Assembly: GCF_051014685.1 (NCBI RefSeq)
Contig: NW_027478402.1
Span: forward strand, 930,001 to 994,000
Source of the DNA: Ptiloglossa arizonensis
Lineage: Eukaryota; Arthropoda; Insecta; Hymenoptera; Colletidae
Direction: 5' to 3'
Length of the DNA: 64,000 nucleotides
Under the pieces are notes generated by a model that saw only the letters and a list, made by a program, of their open reading frames with translations, was not told where the DNA came from and did not search any database. The translations under genes and the position numbers were made by a program. Shown here piece by piece: positions 1-13,029 of this stretch (position 1 is its first letter; each line of letters begins with the position of its first letter).

Positions 1-260
1 AACGAACAAAGAAACGGAGAAACGAACAAAGAAGCCGGGAAACGAACAAAGAAACGGAGAAACGAAGAAAGAAACAGAGAAACGAAGAAAGAAACGGAGA
101 TACGAAGAAAGAAACGGAGAAACGAAGAAAGAAACGGAGAAACGGAGAAATAATTGGAGAAACGAAGAAATAAACGGAGAAACGAAGAAAGAAACGGAGA
201 AACGAACAAAGAAACGGAGAAACGAACAAAGAAACGGAGAAACGAACAAAGAAACGGAGA
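1..260 (+). repeat. HOR-A, partial copy cut by the window edge
   Basis: This stretch matches 9,392-9,651 at an offset of 9,391 bp, including the rare GAAGCCGGG monomer (near 31 and 9,422) and the unusual ATAATTGG variant (near 151 and 9,542). It is therefore the end of an HOR-A copy that begins outside the window. The offset equals the sum of the next three copy lengths (2,864 + 2,863 + 3,664). Confidence 0.85.
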
Positions 261-3124
261 ACCGAACAAAGAAACGGAGAAACGAAGAAAGAAACGGAGA
301 AACGAAGAAAGAAACGGAGATACGAAGAAAGAAACGGAGAAACGAACAAAGAAACGGAGAAACGAAGAAATAAACGGAGAAACGAAGAAAGAAACGGAGA
401 AACGATGAAAGAAACGGAGAAACGAAGAAAGAAACGGTGATACGATGAAAGAAAAGGAGAAACGAAGAAAGAAACGGAGAAACGAAGAAAGAAACGAAGA
501 AACGGAGAAATAAATGGAGAAACGAAGAAATAATCGAGAAACGAAGAAAGAAACGGAGAAACGAAGAAAGAAACGGAGATACGAAGAAAGAAACGGAGAA
601 ACGAAGAAAGAAACGGAGAAACGAAGTAAGAAACGGAGAAACGAAGAAAGAAGCGGAGAAATAAATGGAGAAACGAAGAAAGAAACGGAGAATCGAAGAA
701 AGAAACGGAGAAACGAAGAAAGAATCGGAGAAACGAAGAAAGAAACGGAGAAACGAAGTAAGAAACGGAGAAACGAAGAAAGAAACGGAGAAATAAATGG
801 AGAAACGAAGAAAGAATCGGAGAAACGAAGAAAGAAACGGAGAAACGAAGAAAGAAACTGAGAAACGAAGAAAGAAACGGAGAATCGGAGAAATAAATGG
901 AGAAACGAAGAAATAAACGGAGAAACGAAGAATGAAACGGAGAAACGAATAAAGAAACGGAGAAACGAACAAAGAAACGGAGAAACGAACAAAGAAACGA
1001 ACAAAGAAACGGAGCAACGGAGAAATAAATGGAGAAACGAAGAAATAAACGGAGAAACGATGAAAGAAACGGAGAAACGAACAAAGAAACGGAGAAACGA
1101 AGAAAGAAACGGAGAAACGAAGAAAGAAACGGAGAAACGGGGAAATAAATAGAGAAACGAACAAAGAAACGGAGAAACGAAGAAAGAAACGGAGAAACGA
1201 AGAAAGAAACGGAGAATCGAAGAGAGAAACTGACAAACGAAGAAGGAAACGGAGAAACGATGAAAGAAACGGAGAAACGAAGAAAGAAACGGAGAAACGA
1301 AGAAAGAAACTGAGAAACGAACAAAGAAACGGAGAAACGAAGAAAGAAACGGAGAAACGGGGAAATAAATGGAGAAACGAACAAAGAAATGGAGAAACGA
1401 AGAAAGAAACGGAGAATCGAAGAGAGAAACGGAGAAACGAAGAAAGAAACGGAGAAACTATGAAAGAAACGGAGAATCGAACAAAGAAACGGAGAAACGA
1501 AGAAAGAAACGGAGAAACCGACAAAGTAACGGAGAAGCGAACAAAGAAACGGAGAAACGAACAAAGAAACGGAGAATCGGAGAAATAAATGGAGAAACGA
1601 AGAAATAAACGGAGAAACGGAAAAATAAATGGAGAAACGAATAAATAAACGGAGAAGCGAAGAAAGAAACGGAGAAACGAAGAAAGAAACGGAGAAACGG
1701 AGATATAAATGGAGAAACGGAGAAATAAACGGAGAAACGAAGAAAGAAACGGAGAAGCGATGAAAGAAACGGAGATACGAAGAAAGAAACGGAGAAACGA
1801 ACAAAGAAACGGAGAAACGAAGAAAGAAACGGAGAAACGAAAAAAGAAACGGAGAAACGGAGAAATAAATGGAGAAACGAAGAAATAAACGGAGAAACGG
1901 AGAAATAAATGGAGAAACGAATAAATAAACGGAGAAACGAAGAAAGAAACGGAGAATCGAACAAAGAAACGGAGAAACGAACAAAGAACCGGAGAAACGA
2001 ACAAAGAAGCCGGGAAACGAACAAAGAAACGGAGAAACGAAGAAAGAAACGGAGAAACGAAGAAAGAAACGGAGAAACGAAGAAAGAAACAGTAGAAACG
2101 AACAAAGAAACGGAGAAACGAACAAAGAAACGGAGAAACGAACAAAGAAACGGAGAAACGAACAAAGAAACGGAGAAACGAAAAGAAACGGAGAAACGAA
2201 CAAAGAAACGGAGAAACGAAGAAAGAAACGGAGAAACGAAGAAAGAAACAGTAGAAACGAACAAAGAAACGGAGAAACGAACAAAGAAACGGAGAAACGA
2301 ACAAAGAAACGGAGAAACGAACAAAGAAACGGAGAAACGAAAAGAAACGGAGAAACGAACAAAGAAACGGAGAAACGAAGAAAGAAACGGAGAAACGTAG
2401 AAATGAATGAAGGAACGAAGAAATAATCGAGAAACGAAGAAAGAAACAGAGAAACGAAGAAAGAAACGGAGAAACGAAGAAAGAAACGGAGAAATAAATG
2501 GAGAAACGAAGAAAGAATCGGAGAAACGAAGAAAGAAACGGAGAATCGAAGAGAGAAACGGAGAAACGAAGAAAGAAACGGAGAAACGATGAAAGAAACG
2601 GAGAATCGAACAAAGAAACGGAGAAACGAAGAAAGAAACGGAGAAACCGACAAAGTAACGGAGAAGCGAACAAAGAAACGGAGAAACGAACAAAGAAACG
2701 GAGAATCGGAGAAATAAATGGAGAAACGAAGAAATAAACGGAGAAACGGAAAAATAAATGGAGAAACGAATAAATAAACGGAGAAGCGAAGAAAGAAATG
2801 GAGAAACGAAGAAAGAAACGGAGAAACGGAGATATAAATGGAGAAACGGAGAAATAAACGGAGAAACGAAGAAAGAAACGGAGAAGCGATGAAAGAAACG
2901 GAGATACGAAGAAAGAAACGGAGAAACGAACAAAGAAACGGAGAAACGAAGAAAGAAACGGAGAAACGAAAAAAGAAACGGAGAAACGGAGAAATAAATG
3001 GAGAAACGAAGAAATAAACGGAGAAACGGAGAAATAAATGGAGAAACGAATAAATAAACGGAGAAACGAAGAAAGAAACGGAGAATCGAACAAAGAAACG
3101 GAGAAACGAACAAAGAAACGGAGA
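261..3124 (+). repeat. HOR-A copy 1 (2,864 bp)
   Basis: Copies are counted here from a diagnostic GGAGAACCGAAC variant, found at 261, 3,125, 5,988, 9,652, 11,507 and 13,030. This copy carries a full series of landmarks: TAATCGAG near 531 and 2,425, GAGCAACGG near 1,011, ACTATG at 1,457, GAAGCCGGG near 2,007 and paired ACAGTAG near 2,090 and 2,249. The landmarks recur in the next copy 2,864 bp later, or 2,863 bp after a 1-base deletion. It is the best reference for the HOR-A unit. Confidence 0.88.
2090..2407 (+). repeat. 159-bp tandem duplication inside HOR-A
   Basis: The segment starting ACAGTAGAAACG, followed by four CGAACAAA-type monomers and a shortened CGAAAAGAAACGG monomer, occurs twice in a row. 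ACAGTAG begins at about 2,089 and 2,248, giving 159 bp. The same doublet recurs in copies 2 (about 4,952-5,270) and 3 (about 8,375-8,690), so the duplication predates HOR-A amplification. The length equals 160 bp with one 1-base gain and one 2-base loss. Confidence 0.85.
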
Positions 3125-5987
3125 ACCGAACAAAGAAACGGAGAAACGAAGAAAGAAACGGAGAAACGAAGAAAGAAACGGAGATACGAAGAAAGAAACG
3201 GAGAAACGAACAAACAAACGGAGAAACGAAGAAATAAACGGAGAAACGAAGAAAGAAACGGAGAAACGATGAAAGAAACGGAGAAACGAAGAAAGAAACG
3301 GTGATACGATGAAAGAAGAGGAGAAACGAAGAAAGAAACGGAGAAACGAAGAAAGAAACGAAGAAACGGAGAAATAAATGGAGAAACGAAGAAATAATCG
3401 AGAAACGAAGAAATAAACGGAGAAACGAAGAAAGAAACGGAGATACGAAGAAAGAAACGGAGAAACGAAGAAAGAAACGGAGAAACGAAGTAAGAAACGG
3501 AGAAACGAAGAAAGAAGCGGAGAAATAAATGGAGAAACGAAGAAAGAAACGGAGAATCGAAGAAAGAAACGGAGAAACGAAGAAAGAAACGGAGAAACGA
3601 AGAAAGAAACGGAGAAACGAAGTAAGAAACGGAGAAACGAAGAAAGAAACGGAGAAATAAATGGAGAAACGAAGAAAGAATCGGAGAAACGAAGAAAGAA
3701 ACGGAGAAACGAAGAAAGAAACTGAGAAACGAAGAAAGAAACGGAGAATCGGAGAAATAAATGGAGAAACGAAGAAATAAACGGAGAAACGAAGAATGAA
3801 ACGGAGAAACGAATAAAGAAACGGAGAAACGAACAAAGAAACGGAGAAACGAACAAAGAAACGAACAAAGAAACGGAGCAACGGAGAAATAAATGGAGAA
3901 ACGAAGAAATAAACGGAGAAACGATGAAAGAAACGGAGAAACGAACAAAGAAACGGAGAAACGAAGAAAGAAACGGAGAAACGAAGAAAGAAACGGAGAA
4001 ACGGGGAAATAAATAGAGAAACGAACAAAGAAACGGAGAAACGAAGAAAGAAACGGAGAAACGAAGAAAGAAACGGAGAACGAAGAGAGAAACTGACAAA
4101 CGAAGAAGGAAACGGAGAAACGATGAAAGAAACGGAGAAACGAAGAAAGAAACGGAGAAACGAAGAAAGAAACTGAGAAACGAACAAAGAAACGGAGAAA
4201 CGAAGAAAGAAACGGAGAAACGGGGAAATAAATGGAGAAACGAACAAAGAAATGGAGAAACGAAGAAAGAAACGGAGAATCGAAGAGAGAAACGGAGAAA
4301 CGAAGAAAGAAACGGAGAAACTATGAAAGAAACGGAGAATCGAACAAAGAAACGGAGAAACGAAGAAAGAAACGGAGAAACCGACAAAGTAACGGAGAAG
4401 CGAACAAAGAAACGGAGAAACGAACAAAGAAACGGAGAATCGGAGAAATAAATGGAGAAACGAAGAAATAAACGGAGAAACGGAAAAATAAATGGAGAAA
4501 CGAATAAATAAACGGAGAAGCGAAGAAAGAAACGGAGAAACGAAGAAAGAAACGGAGAAACGGAGATATAAATGGAGAAACGGAGAAATAAACGGAGAAA
4601 CGAAGAAAGAAACGGAGAAGCGATGAAAGAAACGGAGATACGAAGAAAGAAACGGAGAAACGAACAAAGAAACGGAGAAACGAAGAAAGAAACGGAGAAA
4701 CGAAAAAAGAAACGGAGAAACGGAGAAATAAATGGAGAAACGAAGAAATAAACGGAGAAACGGAGAAATAAATGGAGAAACGAATAAATAAACGGAGAAA
4801 CGAAGAAAGAAACGGAGAATCGAACAAAGAAACGGAGAAACGAACAAAGAACCGGAGAAACGAACAAAGAAGCCGGGAAACGAACAAAGAAACGGAGAAA
4901 CGAAGAAAGAAACGGAGAAACGAAGAAAGAAACGGAGAAACGAAGAAAGAAACAGTAGAAACGAACAAAGAAACGGAGAAACGAACAAAGAAACGGAGAA
5001 ACGAACAAAGAAACGGAGAAACGAACAAAGAAACGGAGAAACGAAAAGAAACGGAGAAACGAACAAAGAAACGGAGAAACGAAGAAAGAAACGGAGAAAC
5101 GAAGAAAGAAACAGTAGAAACGAACAAAGAAACGGAGAAACGAACAAAGAAACGGAGAAACGAACAAAGAAACGGAGAAACGAACAAAGAAACGGAGAAA
5201 CGAAAAGAAACGGAGAAACGAACAAAGAAACGGAGAAACGAAGAAAGAAACGGAGAAACGTAGAAATGAATGAAGGAACGAAGAAATAATCGAGAAACGA
5301 AGAAAGAAACAGAGAAACGAAGAAAGAAACGGAGAAACGAAGAAAGAAACGGAGAAATAAATGGAGAAACGAAGAAAGAATCGGAGAAACGAAGAAAGAA
5401 ACGGAGAATCGAAGAGAGAAACGGAGAAACGAAGAAAGAAACGGAGAAACGATGAAAGAAACGGAGAATCGAACAAAGAAACGGAGAAACGAAGAAAGAA
5501 ACGGAGAAACCGACAAAGTAACGGAGAAGCGAACAAAGAAACGGAGAAACGAACAAAGAAACGGAGAATCGGAGAAATAAATGGAGAAACGAAGAAATAA
5601 ACGGAGAAACGGAAAAATAAATGGAGAAACGAATAAATAAACGGAGAAGCGAAGAAAGAAATGGAGAAACGAAGAAAGAAACGGAGAAACGGAGATATAA
5701 ATGGAGAAACGGAGAAATAAACGGAGAAACGAAGAAAGAAACGGAGAAGCGATGAAAGAAACGGAGATACGAAGAAAGAAACGGAGAAACGAACAAAGAA
5801 ACGGAGAAACGAAGAAAGAAACGGAGAAACGAAAAAAGAAACGGAGAAACGGAGAAATAAATGGAGAAACGAAGAAATAAACGGAGAAACGGAGAAATAA
5901 ATGGAGAAACGAATAAATAAACGGAGAAACGAAGAAAGAAACGGAGAATCGAACAAAGAAACGGAGAAACGAACAAAGAAACGGAGA
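3125..5987 (+). repeat. HOR-A copy 2 (2,863 bp, with a 1-base deletion)
   Basis: The copy is co-linear with copy 1. Landmarks sit 2,864 bp after copy 1 up to about 4,080 (514 matches 3,378) and 2,863 bp after it beyond that point (1,369 matches 4,232). The difference is one missing T at 4,080/4,081, where GAATCGAAGAGAG reads GAACGAAGAGAG. Copy 3 keeps the T, so the deletion arose in this copy alone. A few point substitutions otherwise separate copies 1 and 2, for example ACAAACAAACGG near 3,210. Confidence 0.9.
4079..4082 (+). other. Private 1-base deletion that marks HOR-A copy 2
   Basis: The monomer reads GGAGAACGAAGAGAG here. The corresponding positions in copies 1 and 3 (near 1,214 and 6,943) read GGAGAATCGAAGAGAG. 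The missing T shifts the 20-bp register and explains the 2,863- versus 2,864-bp spacing. It could be a true mutation or a consensus error in the assembly. Confidence 0.85.
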
Positions 5988-7340
5988 ACCGAACAAAGAA
6001 ACGGAGAAACGAAGAAAGAAACGGAGAAACGAAGAAAGAAACGGAGATACGAAGAAAGAAACGGAGAAACGAACAAAGAAACGGAGAAACGAAGAAATAA
6101 ACGGAGAAACGAAGAAAGAAACGGAGAAACGATGAAAGAAACGGAGAAACGAAGAAAGAAACGGTGATACGATGAAAGAAGAGGAGAAACGAAGAAAGAA
6201 ACGGAGAAACGAAGAAAGAAACGAAGAAACGGAGAAATAAATGGAGAAACGAAGAAATAATCGAGAAACGAAGAAATAAACGGAGAAACGAAGAAAGAAA
6301 CGGAGATACGAAGAAAGAAACGGAGAAACGAAGAAAGAAACGGAGAAACGAAGTAAGAAACGGAGAAACGAAGAAAGAAGCGGAGAAATAAATGGAGAAA
6401 CGAAGAAAGAAACGGAGAATCGAAGAAAGAAACGGAGAAACGAAGAAAGAAACGGAGAAACGAAGAAAGAAACGGAGAAACGAAGTAAGAAACGGAGAAA
6501 CGAAGAAAGAAACGGAGAAATAAATGGAGAAACGAAGAAAGAATCGGAGAAACGAAGAAAGAAACGGAGAAACGAAGAAAGAAACTGAGAAACGAAGAAA
6601 GAAACGGAGAACCGGAGAAATAAATGGAGAAACGAAGAAATAAACGGAGAAACGAAGAATGAAACGGAGAAACGAATAAAGAAACGGAGAAACGAACAAA
6701 GAAACGGAGAAACGAACAAAGAAACGAACAAAGAAACGGAGCAACGGAGAAATAAATGGAGAAACGAAGAAATAAACGGAGAAACGATGAAAGAAACGGA
6801 GAAACGAACAAAGAAACGGAGAAACGAAGAAAGAAACGGAGAAACGAAGAAAGAAACGGAGAAACGGGGAAATAAATAGAGAAACGAACAAAGAAACGGA
6901 GAAACGAAGAAAGAAACGGAGAAACGAAGAAAGAAACGGAGAATCGAAGAGAGAAACTGACAAACGAAGAAGGAAACGGAGAAACGATGAAAGAAACGGA
7001 GAAACGAAGAAAGAAACGGAGAAACGAAGAAAGAAACTGAGAAACGAACAAAGAAACGGAGAAACGAAGAAAGAAACGGAGAAACGGGGAAATAAATGGA
7101 GAAACGAACAAAGAAATGGAGAAACGAAGAAAGAAACGGAGAATCGAAGAGAGAAACGGAGAAACGAAGAAAGAAACGGAGAAACTATGAAAGAAACGGA
7201 GAATCGAACAAAGAAACGGAGAAACGAAGAAAGAAACGGAGAAACCGACAAAGTAACGGAGAAGCGAACAAAGAAACGGAGAAACGAACAAAGAAACGGA
7301 GAATCGGAGAAATAAATGGAGAAACGAAGAAATAAACGGA

Positions 7341-7540
7341 GAAACGGAAAAATAAATGGAGAAACGAATAAATAAACGGAGAAGCGAAGAAAGAAACGGA
7401 GAAACGAAGAAAGAAACGGAGAAACGGAGATATAAATGGAGAAACGGAAAAATAAATGGAGAAACGAATAAATAAACGGAGAAGCGAAGAAAGAAACGGA
7501 GAAACGAAGAAAGAAACGGAGAAACGGAGATATAAATGGA
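7341..7540 (+). repeat. 100-bp tandem duplication (five monomers) in HOR-A copy 3
   Basis: The block starting GAAACGGAAAAATAAATGG and ending in GAGATATAAATGG occurs at 7,341 and again at 7,441, exactly 100 bp apart. Copies 1 and 2 have it once. It is a local expansion of five monomers. Confidence 0.85.
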
Positions 7541-8130
7541 GAAACGGAGAAATAAACGGAGAAACGAAGAAAGAAACGGAGAAGCGATGAAAGAAACGGA
7601 GATACGAAGAAAGAAACGGAGAAACGAAGAAAGAAACGGAGAAACGAAGAAAGAAACGGAGAAACGAAAAAAGAAATGGAGAAACGAAGAAAGAAACGGA
7701 GAATCGAAGAGAGAAACGGAGAAACGAAGAAAGAAACGGAGAAACTATGAAAGAAACGGAGAATCGAACAAAGAAACGGAGAAACGAAGAAAGAAACGGA
7801 GAAACCGACAAAGTAACGGAGAAGCGAACAAAGAAACGGAGAAACGAACAAAGAAACGGAGAATCGGAGAAATAAATGGAGAAACGAAGAAATAAACGGA
7901 GAAACGGAAAAATAAATGGAGAAACGAATAAATAAACGGAGAAGCGAAGAAAGAAACGGAGAAACGAAGAAAGAAACGGAGAAACGGAGATATAAATGGA
8001 GAAACGGAGAAATAAACGGAGAAACGAAGAAAGAAACGGAGAAGCGATGAAAGAAACGGAGATACGAAGAAAGAAACGGAGAAACGAAGAAAGAAACGGA
8101 GAAACGAAGAAAGAAACGGAGAAACGAAAA
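7441..8130 (+). repeat. 460-bp-offset duplication in HOR-A copy 3
   Basis: The sequence from 7,441 (GAAACGGAAAAATAAATGG) to about 7,670 recurs from 7,901 to about 8,130, a shift of 460 bp. The sequence from 7,671 resembles 7,111 onward. The diagnostic ACTATG is therefore doubled (7,184 and 7,744). Together with the 100-bp duplication this accounts for 560 bp of the 800-bp expansion. Confidence 0.8.
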
Positions 8131-9651
8131 AAGAAACGGAGAAACGGAGAAATAAATGGAGAAACGAAGAAATAAACGGAGAAACGGAGAAATAAATGGA
8201 GAAACGAATAAATAAACGGAGAAACGAAGAAAGAAACGGAGAATCGAACAAAGAAACGGAGAAACGAACAAAGAACCGGAGAAACGAACAAAGAAGCCGG
8301 GAAACGAACAAAGAAACGGAGAAACGAAGAAAGAAACGGAGAAACGAAGAAAGAAACGGAGAAACGAAGTAAGAAACAGTAGAAACGAACAAAGAAACGG
8401 AGAAACGAACAAAGAAACGGAGAAACGAACAAAGAAACGGAGAAACGAACAAAGAAACGGAGAAACGAAAAGAAACGGAGAACCGAACAAAGAAACGGAG
8501 AAACGAAGAAAGAAACGGAGAAACGAAGAAAGAAACAGTAGAAACGAACAAAGAAACGGAGAAACGAACAAAGAAACGGAGAAACGAACAAAGAAACGGA
8601 GAAACGAACAAAGAAACGGAGAAACGAAAAGAAACGGAGAAACGAACAAAGAAACGGAGAAACGAAGAAAGAAACGGAGAAACGTAGAAATGAATGAAGG
8701 AACGAAGAAATAATCGAGAAACGAAGAAAGAAACAGAGAAACGAAGAAAGAAACGGAGAAACGAAGAAAGAAACGGAGAAATAAATGGAGAAACGAAGAA
8801 AGAATCGGAGAAACGAAGAAAGAAACGGAGAATCGAAGAGAGAAACGGAGAAACGAAGAAAGAAACGGAGAAACGATGAAAGAAACGGAGAATCGAACAA
8901 AGAAACGGAGAAACGAAGAAAGAAACGGAGAAACCGACAAAGTAACGGAGAAGCGAACAAAGAAACGGAGAAACGAACAAAGAAACGGAGAATCGGAGAA
9001 ATAAATGGAGAAACGAAGAAATAAACGGAGAAACGGAAAAATAAATGGAGAAACGAATAAATAAACGGAGAAGCGAAGAAAGAAACGGAGAAACGAAGAA
9101 AGAAACGGAGAAACGGAGATATAAATGGAGAAACGGAGAAATAAACGGAGAAACGAAGAAAGAAACGGAGAAGCGATGAAAGAAACGGAGATACGAAGAA
9201 AGAAACGGAGAAACGAACAAAGAAACGGAGAAACGAAGAAAGAAACGGAGAAACGAAAAAAGAAACGGAGAAACGGAGAAATAAATGGAGAAACGAAGAA
9301 ATAAACGGAGAAACGGAGAAATAAATGGAGAAACGAATAAATAAACGGAGAAACGAAGAAAGAAACGGAGAATCGAACAAAGAAACGGAGAAACGAACAA
9401 AGAAACGGAGAAACGAACAAAGAAGCCGGGAAACGAACAAAGAAACGGAGAAACGAAGAAAGAAACAGAGAAACGAAGAAAGAAACGGAGATACGAAGAA
9501 AGAAACGGAGAAACGAAGAAAGAAACGGAGAAACGGAGAAATAATTGGAGAAACGAAGAAATAAACGGAGAAACGAAGAAAGAAACGGAGAAACGAACAA
9601 AGAAACGGAGAAACGAACAAAGAAACGGAGAAACGAACAAAGAAACGGAGA

Positions 9652-11506
9652 ACCGAACAAAGAAACGGAGAAACGAAGAACGAAACGGAGAAACGAAGAA
9701 AGAAACGGAGATACGAAGAAAGAAACGGAGAAACGAACAAAGAAACGGAGAAACGAAGAAATAAACGGAGAAACGAAGAAAGAAACGGAGAAACGATGAA
9801 AGAAACGGAGAAACGAAGAAAGAAACGGTGATACGATGAAAGAAAAGGAGAAACGAAGAAAGAAACGGAGAAACGAAGAAAGAAACGAAGAAACGGAGAA
9901 ATAAATGGAGAAACGAAGAAATAATCGAGAAACGAAGAAAGAAACGGAGAAACGAAGAAAGAAACGGAGATACGAAGAAAGAAACGGAGAAACGAAGAAA
10001 GAAACGGAGAAACGAAGTAAGAAACGGAGAAACGAAGAAAGAAGCGGAGAAATAAATGGAGAAACGAAGAAAGAAACGGAGAATCGAAGAAAGAAACGGA
10101 GAAACGAAGAAAGAAACGGAGAAACGAAGAAAGAAACGGAGAAACGAAGTAAGAAACGGAGAAACGAAGAAAGAAACGGAGAAATAAATGGAGAAACGAA
10201 GAAAGAATCGGAGAAACGAAGAAAGAAACGGAGAAACGAAGAAAGAAACTGAGAAACGAAGAAAGAAACGGAGAATCGGAGAAATAAATGGAGAAACGAA
10301 GAAATAAACGGAGAAACGAAGAATGAAACGGAGAAACGAATAAAGAAACGGAGAAACGAACAAAGAAACGGAGAAACGAACAAAGAAACGAACAAAGAAA
10401 CGGAGCAACGGAGAAATAAATGGAGAAACGAAGAAATAAACGGAGAAACGATGAAAGAAACGGAGAAACGAACAAAGAAACGGAGAAACGAAGAAAGAAA
10501 CGGAGAAACGAAGAAAGAAACGGAGAAACGGGGAAATAAATAGAGAAACGAACAAAGAAACGGAGAAACGAAGAAAGAAACGGAGAAACGAAGAAAGAAA
10601 CGGAGAATCGAAGAGAGAAACTGACAAACGAAGAAGGAAACGGAGAAACGATGAAAGAAACGGAGAAACGAAGAAAGAAACGGAGAAACGAAGAAAGAAA
10701 CTGAGAAACGAACAAAGAAACGGAGAAACGAAGAAAGAAACGGAGAAACGGGGAAATAAATGGAGAAACGAACAAAGAAATGGAGAAACGAAGAAAGAAA
10801 CGGAGAATCGAAGAGAGAAACGGAGAAACGAAGAAAGAAACGGAGAAACTATGAAAGAAACGGAGAATCGAACAAAGAAACGGAGAAACGAAGAAAGAAA
10901 CGGAGAAACCGACAAAGTAACGGAGAAGCGAACAAAGAAACGGAGAAACGAACAAAGAAACGGAGAATCGGAGAAATAAATGGAGAAACGAAGAAATAAA
11001 CGGAGAAACGGAAAAATAAATGGAGAAACGAATAAATAAACGGAGAAGCGAAGAAAGAAACGGAGAAACGAAGAAAGAAACGGAGAAACGGAGAAATAAA
11101 TGGCGAAACGAAGAAATAAACGGAGAAACGGAGAAATAAATGGAGAAACGAATAAATAAACGGAGAAACGAAGAAAGAAACAGAGAAACGAAGAAAGAAA
11201 CGGAGATACGAAGAAAGAAACGGAGAAACGAACAAAGAAACGGAGAAACGAAGAAATAAACGGAGAAACGAAGAAAGAAACGGAGAAACGATGAGAGAAA
11301 CGGAGAAACGAAGAAAGAAACGGTGATACGATGAAAGAAAAGGAGAAACGAAGAAAGAAACGGAGAAACGAAGAAAGAAACGGAGAGACGGAGAAATAAA
11401 TGGAGAAACGAAGAAATAAACGGAGAAACGAAGAATGAAACGGAGAAACGAACAAAGAAACGGAGAAACGAACAAAGAAACGGAGAAACGAACAAAGAAA
11501 CGGAGA
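9652..11506 (+). repeat. HOR-A copy 4 (1,855 bp, truncated or recombined)
   Basis: The copy follows window positions 261 to about 1,700 at an offset of 9,391 bp, then departs at about 11,092, where GAGATATAAATGG is replaced by GAGAAATAAATGGCG. From there it continues with a different part of HOR-A and meets the next GGAGAACCGAAC landmark after only 1,855 bp. This is what unequal exchange inside HOR-A would give, removing about 1 kb. Confidence 0.78.
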
Positions 11507-13029
11507 ACCGAACAAAGAAACGGAGAAACGAAGAAAGAAACAGAGAAACGAAGAAAGAAACGGAGATACGAAGAAAGAAACGGAGAAACGAACAAAGAAA
11601 CGGAGAAACGAAGAAATAAACGGAGAAACGAAGAAAGAAACGGAGAAACGATGAAAGAAACGGAGAAACGAAGAAAGGAACGGAGAAACGAAGAAAGAAA
11701 CGAAGAAACGGAGAAATAAATGGAGAAACGAAGAAATAATCGAGAAACGAAGAAAGAAACGGAGAAACGAAGAAAGAAACGGAGATACGAAGAAAGAAAC
11801 GGAGAAACGAAGAAAGAAACGGAGAAACGAAGAAAGAAACAGAGAAGGGAAGAAAGAAGCGGAGAAATAAATGGAGAAACGAAGAAAGAAACGGAGAATC
11901 GAAGAAAGAAACGGAGAAACGAAGAAAGAAACGGAGAAACGAAGAAAGAAACGGAGAAACGAAGTAAGAAACGGAGAAACGAAGAAAGAAACGGAGAAAT
12001 AAAGGGAGAAACGAAGAAAGAATCGGAGAAACGAAGAAAGAAACGGAGAATCGAAGAGAGAAACGGAGAAACGAAGAAGGAAACGGAGAAACGATGAAAG
12101 AAACGGAGAAACGAAGAAAGAAACGGAGAAGCGAAGAAAGAAACTGAGAAACGAACAAAGAAACGGAGAAACGAAGAAAGAAACGGAGAATCGAAGAGAG
12201 AAACGGAGAATCGAAGAGAGAAACGGAGAAACGAAGAAGGAAACGGAGAAACGATGAAAGAAACGGAGAAACGAAGAAAGAAACGGAGAAGCGAAGAAAG
12301 AAACTGAGAAACGAACAAAGAAACGGAGAAACGAAGAAAGAAACGGAGAATCGAAGAGAGAAACGGAGAAACGAAGAAAGAAACGGAGAAACTATGAAAG
12401 AAACGGAGAAGCGATGAAAGAAACGGAGATACGAAGAAAGAAACGGAGAAACGAACAAAGAAACGGAGAAACGAAGAAAGAAACGGAGAAACGAAAAAAG
12501 AAACGGAGAAACGGAGAAATAAATGGAGAAACGAAGAAATAAACGGAGAAACGGAGAAATAAATGGAGAAACGAATAAATAAACGGAGAAACGAAGAAAC
12601 AAACGGAGAATCGAACAAAGAAACGGAGAAACGAACAAAGAAACGGAGAAACGAACAAAGAAGCCGGGAAACGAACAAAGAAACGGAGAAACGAAGAAAG
12701 AAACAGAGAAACGAAGAAAGAAACGGAGATACGAAGAAAGAAACGGAGAAACGAACAAAGAAACGGAGAAACGAAGAAATAAACGGAGAAACGAAGAAAG
12801 AAACGGAGAAACGATGAGAGAAACGGAGAAACGAAGAAAGAAACGGTGATACGATGAAAGAAAAGGAGAAACGAAGAAAGAAACGGAGAAACGAAGAAAG
12901 AAACGGAGAGACGGAGAAATAAATGGAGAAACGAAGAAATAAACGGAGAAACGAAGAATGAAACGGAGAAACGAACAAAGAAACGGAGAAACGAACAAAG
13001 AAACGGAGAAACGAACAAAGAAACGGAGA
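11507..13029 (+). repeat. HOR-A derivative, copy 5 (1,523 bp)
   Basis: The span between successive GGAGAACCGAAC landmarks is 1,523 bp. The sequence from about 11,165 to 12,050 is repeated at about 12,688-13,612, sharing the rare CGATGAGAG variant (11,291 and 12,814). The later copy carries 40 extra bases (two monomers, GGTGATACGATG) near 13,205. The first copy lost these or the second regained them. Confidence 0.78.
12051..12370 (+). repeat. 160-bp tandem duplication (eight monomers)
   Basis: The block containing TCGAAGAGAG, CGAAGAAGG, CGATGAAAG, AGCGAAGAAAG and AAACTGAG occurs twice in a row. TCGAAGAGAG sits at 12,051, 12,191, 12,211 and 12,351, and CGAAGAAGG at 12,071 and 12,231. The offset is exactly eight monomers. 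Confidence 0.85.

Larger units (their letters stand above)
5988..9651 (+). repeat. HOR-A copy 3 (3,664 bp, expanded by 800 bp)
   Basis: This is a co-linear HOR-A copy with internal gains. Landmarks up to about 7,340 follow copy 2 at 2,863-2,864 bp. The landmark at 5,270 then reappears at 8,694 (3,424 bp, +560) and that at 6,241 reappears at 9,905 (3,664 bp, +800). The 560-bp gain is made of 100-bp and 460-bp local duplications at 7,341-8,130. The remaining 240 bp lies between about 9,345 and 9,640 and includes a second GAAGCCGGG monomer. All gains are whole numbers of 20-mers. Confidence 0.87.
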
